Part shown: positions 62,549 to 64,000 of the stretch, one piece after another | How the letters are laid out: every line of letters starts with the position of its first letter | Position numbering within the stretch: the stretch's first letter is position 1 | Assembly: GCF_042648805.1 (NCBI RefSeq) | Contig: NZ_JBHRXZ010000022.1 | Span: 868,001 to 932,000, forward strand | Reading direction: 5' to 3' | DNA: 64,000 nt | DNA from: Azomonas tarimensis | GTDB taxonomy: Bacteria > Pseudomonadota > Gammaproteobacteria > Pseudomonadales > Pseudomonadaceae | The notes under the pieces: model-generated | What the model saw: the letters and a program-made list of their open reading frames with translations, nothing else | What the model was told of the DNA's origin: nothing | The model's database searches: none | Translations under genes and position numbers: made by a program

Positions 62549-63700
62549 TCAGAGCGAGTAGTTCACCAGGTCGCGGGCGATCAGCAGGCGCTGGATCTCG
62601 CTGGAGCCTTCGTAGATCTGGGTGATTCGCGCATCGCGGTAATAACGCTCCACCGGGTAGTCCTCCAGATAGCCGTAGCCGCCGTGGATCTGAACCGCCT
62701 GGGAGCAGACCTTCTCGGCCATTTCCGAGGCGAACAGCTTGGCCTGGGAAGCTTCGGACAGGCAGAGCAGGCCGGCGCTGCGCAGGCGCGAAGCGTGCAG
62801 GATCATCAGGCGCGCCGCGTTGATGCGGGTGTGCATGTCGGCGAGCATGTTGGCCACGCTCTGGTGCTCGATGATGGCCTTGCCGAATTGCACCCGTTCG
62901 CGGGCATAGACCAGCGCCGCTTCGAAGGCCGCCCGGGCGATGCCGAGGGCCTGGGCAGCGATGCCGATGCGCCCGCCTTCAAGGTTGGAAAGGGCGATGG
63001 CCAGCCCCTTGCCGCGGGCACCGAGGATGTTTTCCTCGGGGATGCGGCAATCGTTCAGGCTCACCGCGCAGGTGTCGGAGGCACGAATGCCCATCTTGTG
63101 TTCGCTGCGATCGACCACGAAACCGGAGTTGTCGGTCGGCACCAGAAAGGCCGACAGGCCTTTCTTGCCCAGTTCGGGGTCGGTCACGGCGAACACGATG
63201 GCCAGTTTCGCCCGCCTTGCATTGCTGACGAACTGCTTGGAGCCATTGATCACCCAGTGGCCGTCCTTCAGTTCGGCGCGGGTGCGCAGGTTGTTCGCCT
63301 CGGAGCCCGCCTGCGGCTCGGTGAGGCAAAAGCAGCCGATCGCCTGGCCGCTGGCTAGCTGCGGCAGCCAGGTCTGCTTCTGCTCCTCGGTGCCGAACTT
63401 GAGGATCGGCCCGCAACCCACCGAATTGTGGATGCTCATCACCGCACCCAGGGCGCCATCGCCGGCGGAAATCTCTTCCACCGCCAAGGCATAGGCGACG
63501 TAATCGATGTAGGCGCCACCCCAGTCTTCCGGGACGATCATGCCCAGCAGGCCCAGTTCACCCATCTGGGCGATCATGCCGTCGTCGATCCAGCCCGCCT
63601 TTTCCCAGGCCTGGGCCTTTGGCGCGATCTCGGCGCGGGCGAAGTCACGGGCCATGTCGCGGATCATCCGCTGTTCTTCTGTGAGTTCGATGTCCTGCAT
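62549..63700 (-). CDS. Acyl-CoA dehydrogenase, probably branched/short chain (isobutyryl-CoA type)
   Basis: A 383-residue flavoprotein that oxidises acyl-CoA to enoyl-CoA and reduces ETF. Family motifs: CFCLTEPQAGSEANNLRT (FAD and substrate site), INGSKQFVSNA, VQFGKAIIEHQSVANMLADM, and QIHGGYGYLEDYPVERYYRD followed by QIYEGSSEIQRLLIARD. The catalytic Glu is in YEGSSEIQ, as in short-chain and isobutyryl dehydrogenases. The enzyme gene next to it is a 3-hydroxyisobutyryl-CoA hydrolase type, which points to valine breakdown. Start ATG 63700 gives MQDIELTEEQRM. Adjacent etfB-etfA supply its electron acceptor. Confidence 0.9.
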   Translation of the reverse strand: MQDIELTEEQRMIRDMARDFARAEIAPKAQAWEKAGWIDDGMIAQMGELGLLGMIVPEDWGGAYIDYVAYALAVEEISAGDGALGAVMSIHNSVGCGPILKFGTEEQKQTWLPQLASGQAIGCFCLTEPQAGSEANNLRTRAELKDGHWVINGSKQFVSNARRAKLAIVFAVTDPELGKKGLSAFLVPTDNSGFVVDRSEHKMGIRASDTCAVSLNDCRIPEENILGARGKGLAIALSNLEGGRIGIAAQALGIARAAFEAALVYARERVQFGKAIIEHQSVANMLADMHTRINAARLMILHASRLRSAGLLCLSEASQAKLFASEMAEKVCSQAVQIHGGYGYLEDYPVERYYRDARITQIYEGSSEIQRLLIARDLVNYSL

Positions 63701-63712
63701 AGCGGTGCTCCT

Positions 63713-64000
63713 TCAGGCGGTTCGGATCTTGCCGATGGCGGGCTCGAGGTCGCTATAGAATGCCAGTACCTGTTGTCGATCCAGCCCTTCGATGCCCGGC
63801 GGGTTCCAGCGAGGGGTCTTGTCCTTGTCGATGATCAGCGCCCGCACGCCTTCGATGAAGTCGCCCTTGTCGAACCACTGGCTGTCCAGGTGCAGCTCCA
63901 TGGCAAAGCAGTCGGACAGCATCATGTCGCGCCCGCGGCGTAGCGACTCCAGGGTCACGGCCATGGCCAGCGGCGAGCGCGTACGCATGACATTCAGGGT
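63713..64000 (-). CDS. Enoyl-CoA hydratase/isomerase family protein, probable 3-hydroxyisobutyryl-CoA hydrolase (5' end outside window)
   Basis: The C-terminal 95 codons of a crotonase-fold protein; the frame is open to base 64000 (TLNVMRTRSPLAMAVTLESL). The motif SPLAMAVTLESLRRGRDM, followed by DFIEGVRALIIDKDKTPRWNPP, is the C-terminal part of the 3-hydroxyisobutyryl-CoA hydrolase subgroup (FxEGVRAxLIDKDxxPxW). That enzyme makes 3-hydroxyisobutyrate in valine catabolism. It is 12 bases upstream of the acyl-CoA dehydrogenase on the same strand. The catalytic part lies beyond the window. Confidence 0.85.
   Translation of the reverse strand, partial: TLNVMRTRSPLAMAVTLESLRRGRDMMLSDCFAMELHLDSQWFDKGDFIEGVRALIIDKDKTPRWNPPGIEGLDRQQVLAFYSDLEPAIGKIRTA

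Overview
The window is a high-GC pseudomonad chromosome segment (Pseudomonas or a close relative). Gene content and order from about 3.5 to 43.3 kb follow, with rearrangements, the P. aeruginosa stretch from the fpr/mscL/katB/radA/glyA neighbourhood through lonB-type protease, fklB, ispB, rplU-rpmA-obgE-proB, rpsT, murJ, ribF-ileS-lspA-fkpB-ispH, the minor pilin locus and thiO. No rRNA, tRNA, insertion sequence, prophage or CRISPR array was seen. These identifications rest on reading motifs and on remembered family sequences; no database search was run.

Layout. 1-5.9 kb: the end of a molybdenum hydroxylase large subunit, rlmG, a ferredoxin-NADP reductase, gluconokinase, an acetyltransferase and a small unknown protein. 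5.9-16.5 kb: ettA, glyA, the c-di-GMP receptor mapZ, radA, a DUF465 protein, an EAL phosphodiesterase, and a peroxide/osmotic stress group (ankB-katB, mscL, ccpA with an Anr-type box). 16.6-34.4 kb: conserved housekeeping genes, including a Lon-like protease, ispB, ribosomal proteins L21, L27 and S20, obgE, proB, murJ and the ribF-ileS-lspA-fkpB-ispH run. That run is interrupted between ileS and lspA by a 129-bp tandem REP array that contains a 10-N assembly gap.

34.4-42 kb is an accessory-looking, more A/T-rich block: a broken MntA/HepT-type toxin-antitoxin pair, then pilV-pilW-pilX-pilE-pilY1 and an oppositely oriented FimT/GspH-type pseudopilin. 42-46.2 kb: thiO, a SUI1/YciH protein, a six-copy 73-bp tandem palindrome array and speA.

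46.3-56.3 kb is a light-signalling cluster: a bacteriophytochrome histidine kinase, a single-domain response regulator, a REC-PAS-kinase-REC hybrid and a BphO-type heme oxygenase that would make the biliverdin chromophore. It converges with a giant CheB-CheR-PAS-kinase-REC hybrid whose reading frame is broken by a one-base loss near the 5' end. 56.4-64 kb: a CvfB-like S1-domain protein, a natural fusion of a beta-phosphoglucomutase-type HAD domain with a GH65 glycoside phosphorylase, and a catabolic group on the minus strand (etfB, etfA, an acyl-CoA dehydrogenase and the end of an enoyl-CoA hydratase/3-hydroxyisobutyryl-CoA hydrolase gene) that looks like branched-chain acyl-CoA degradation with its electron acceptor.
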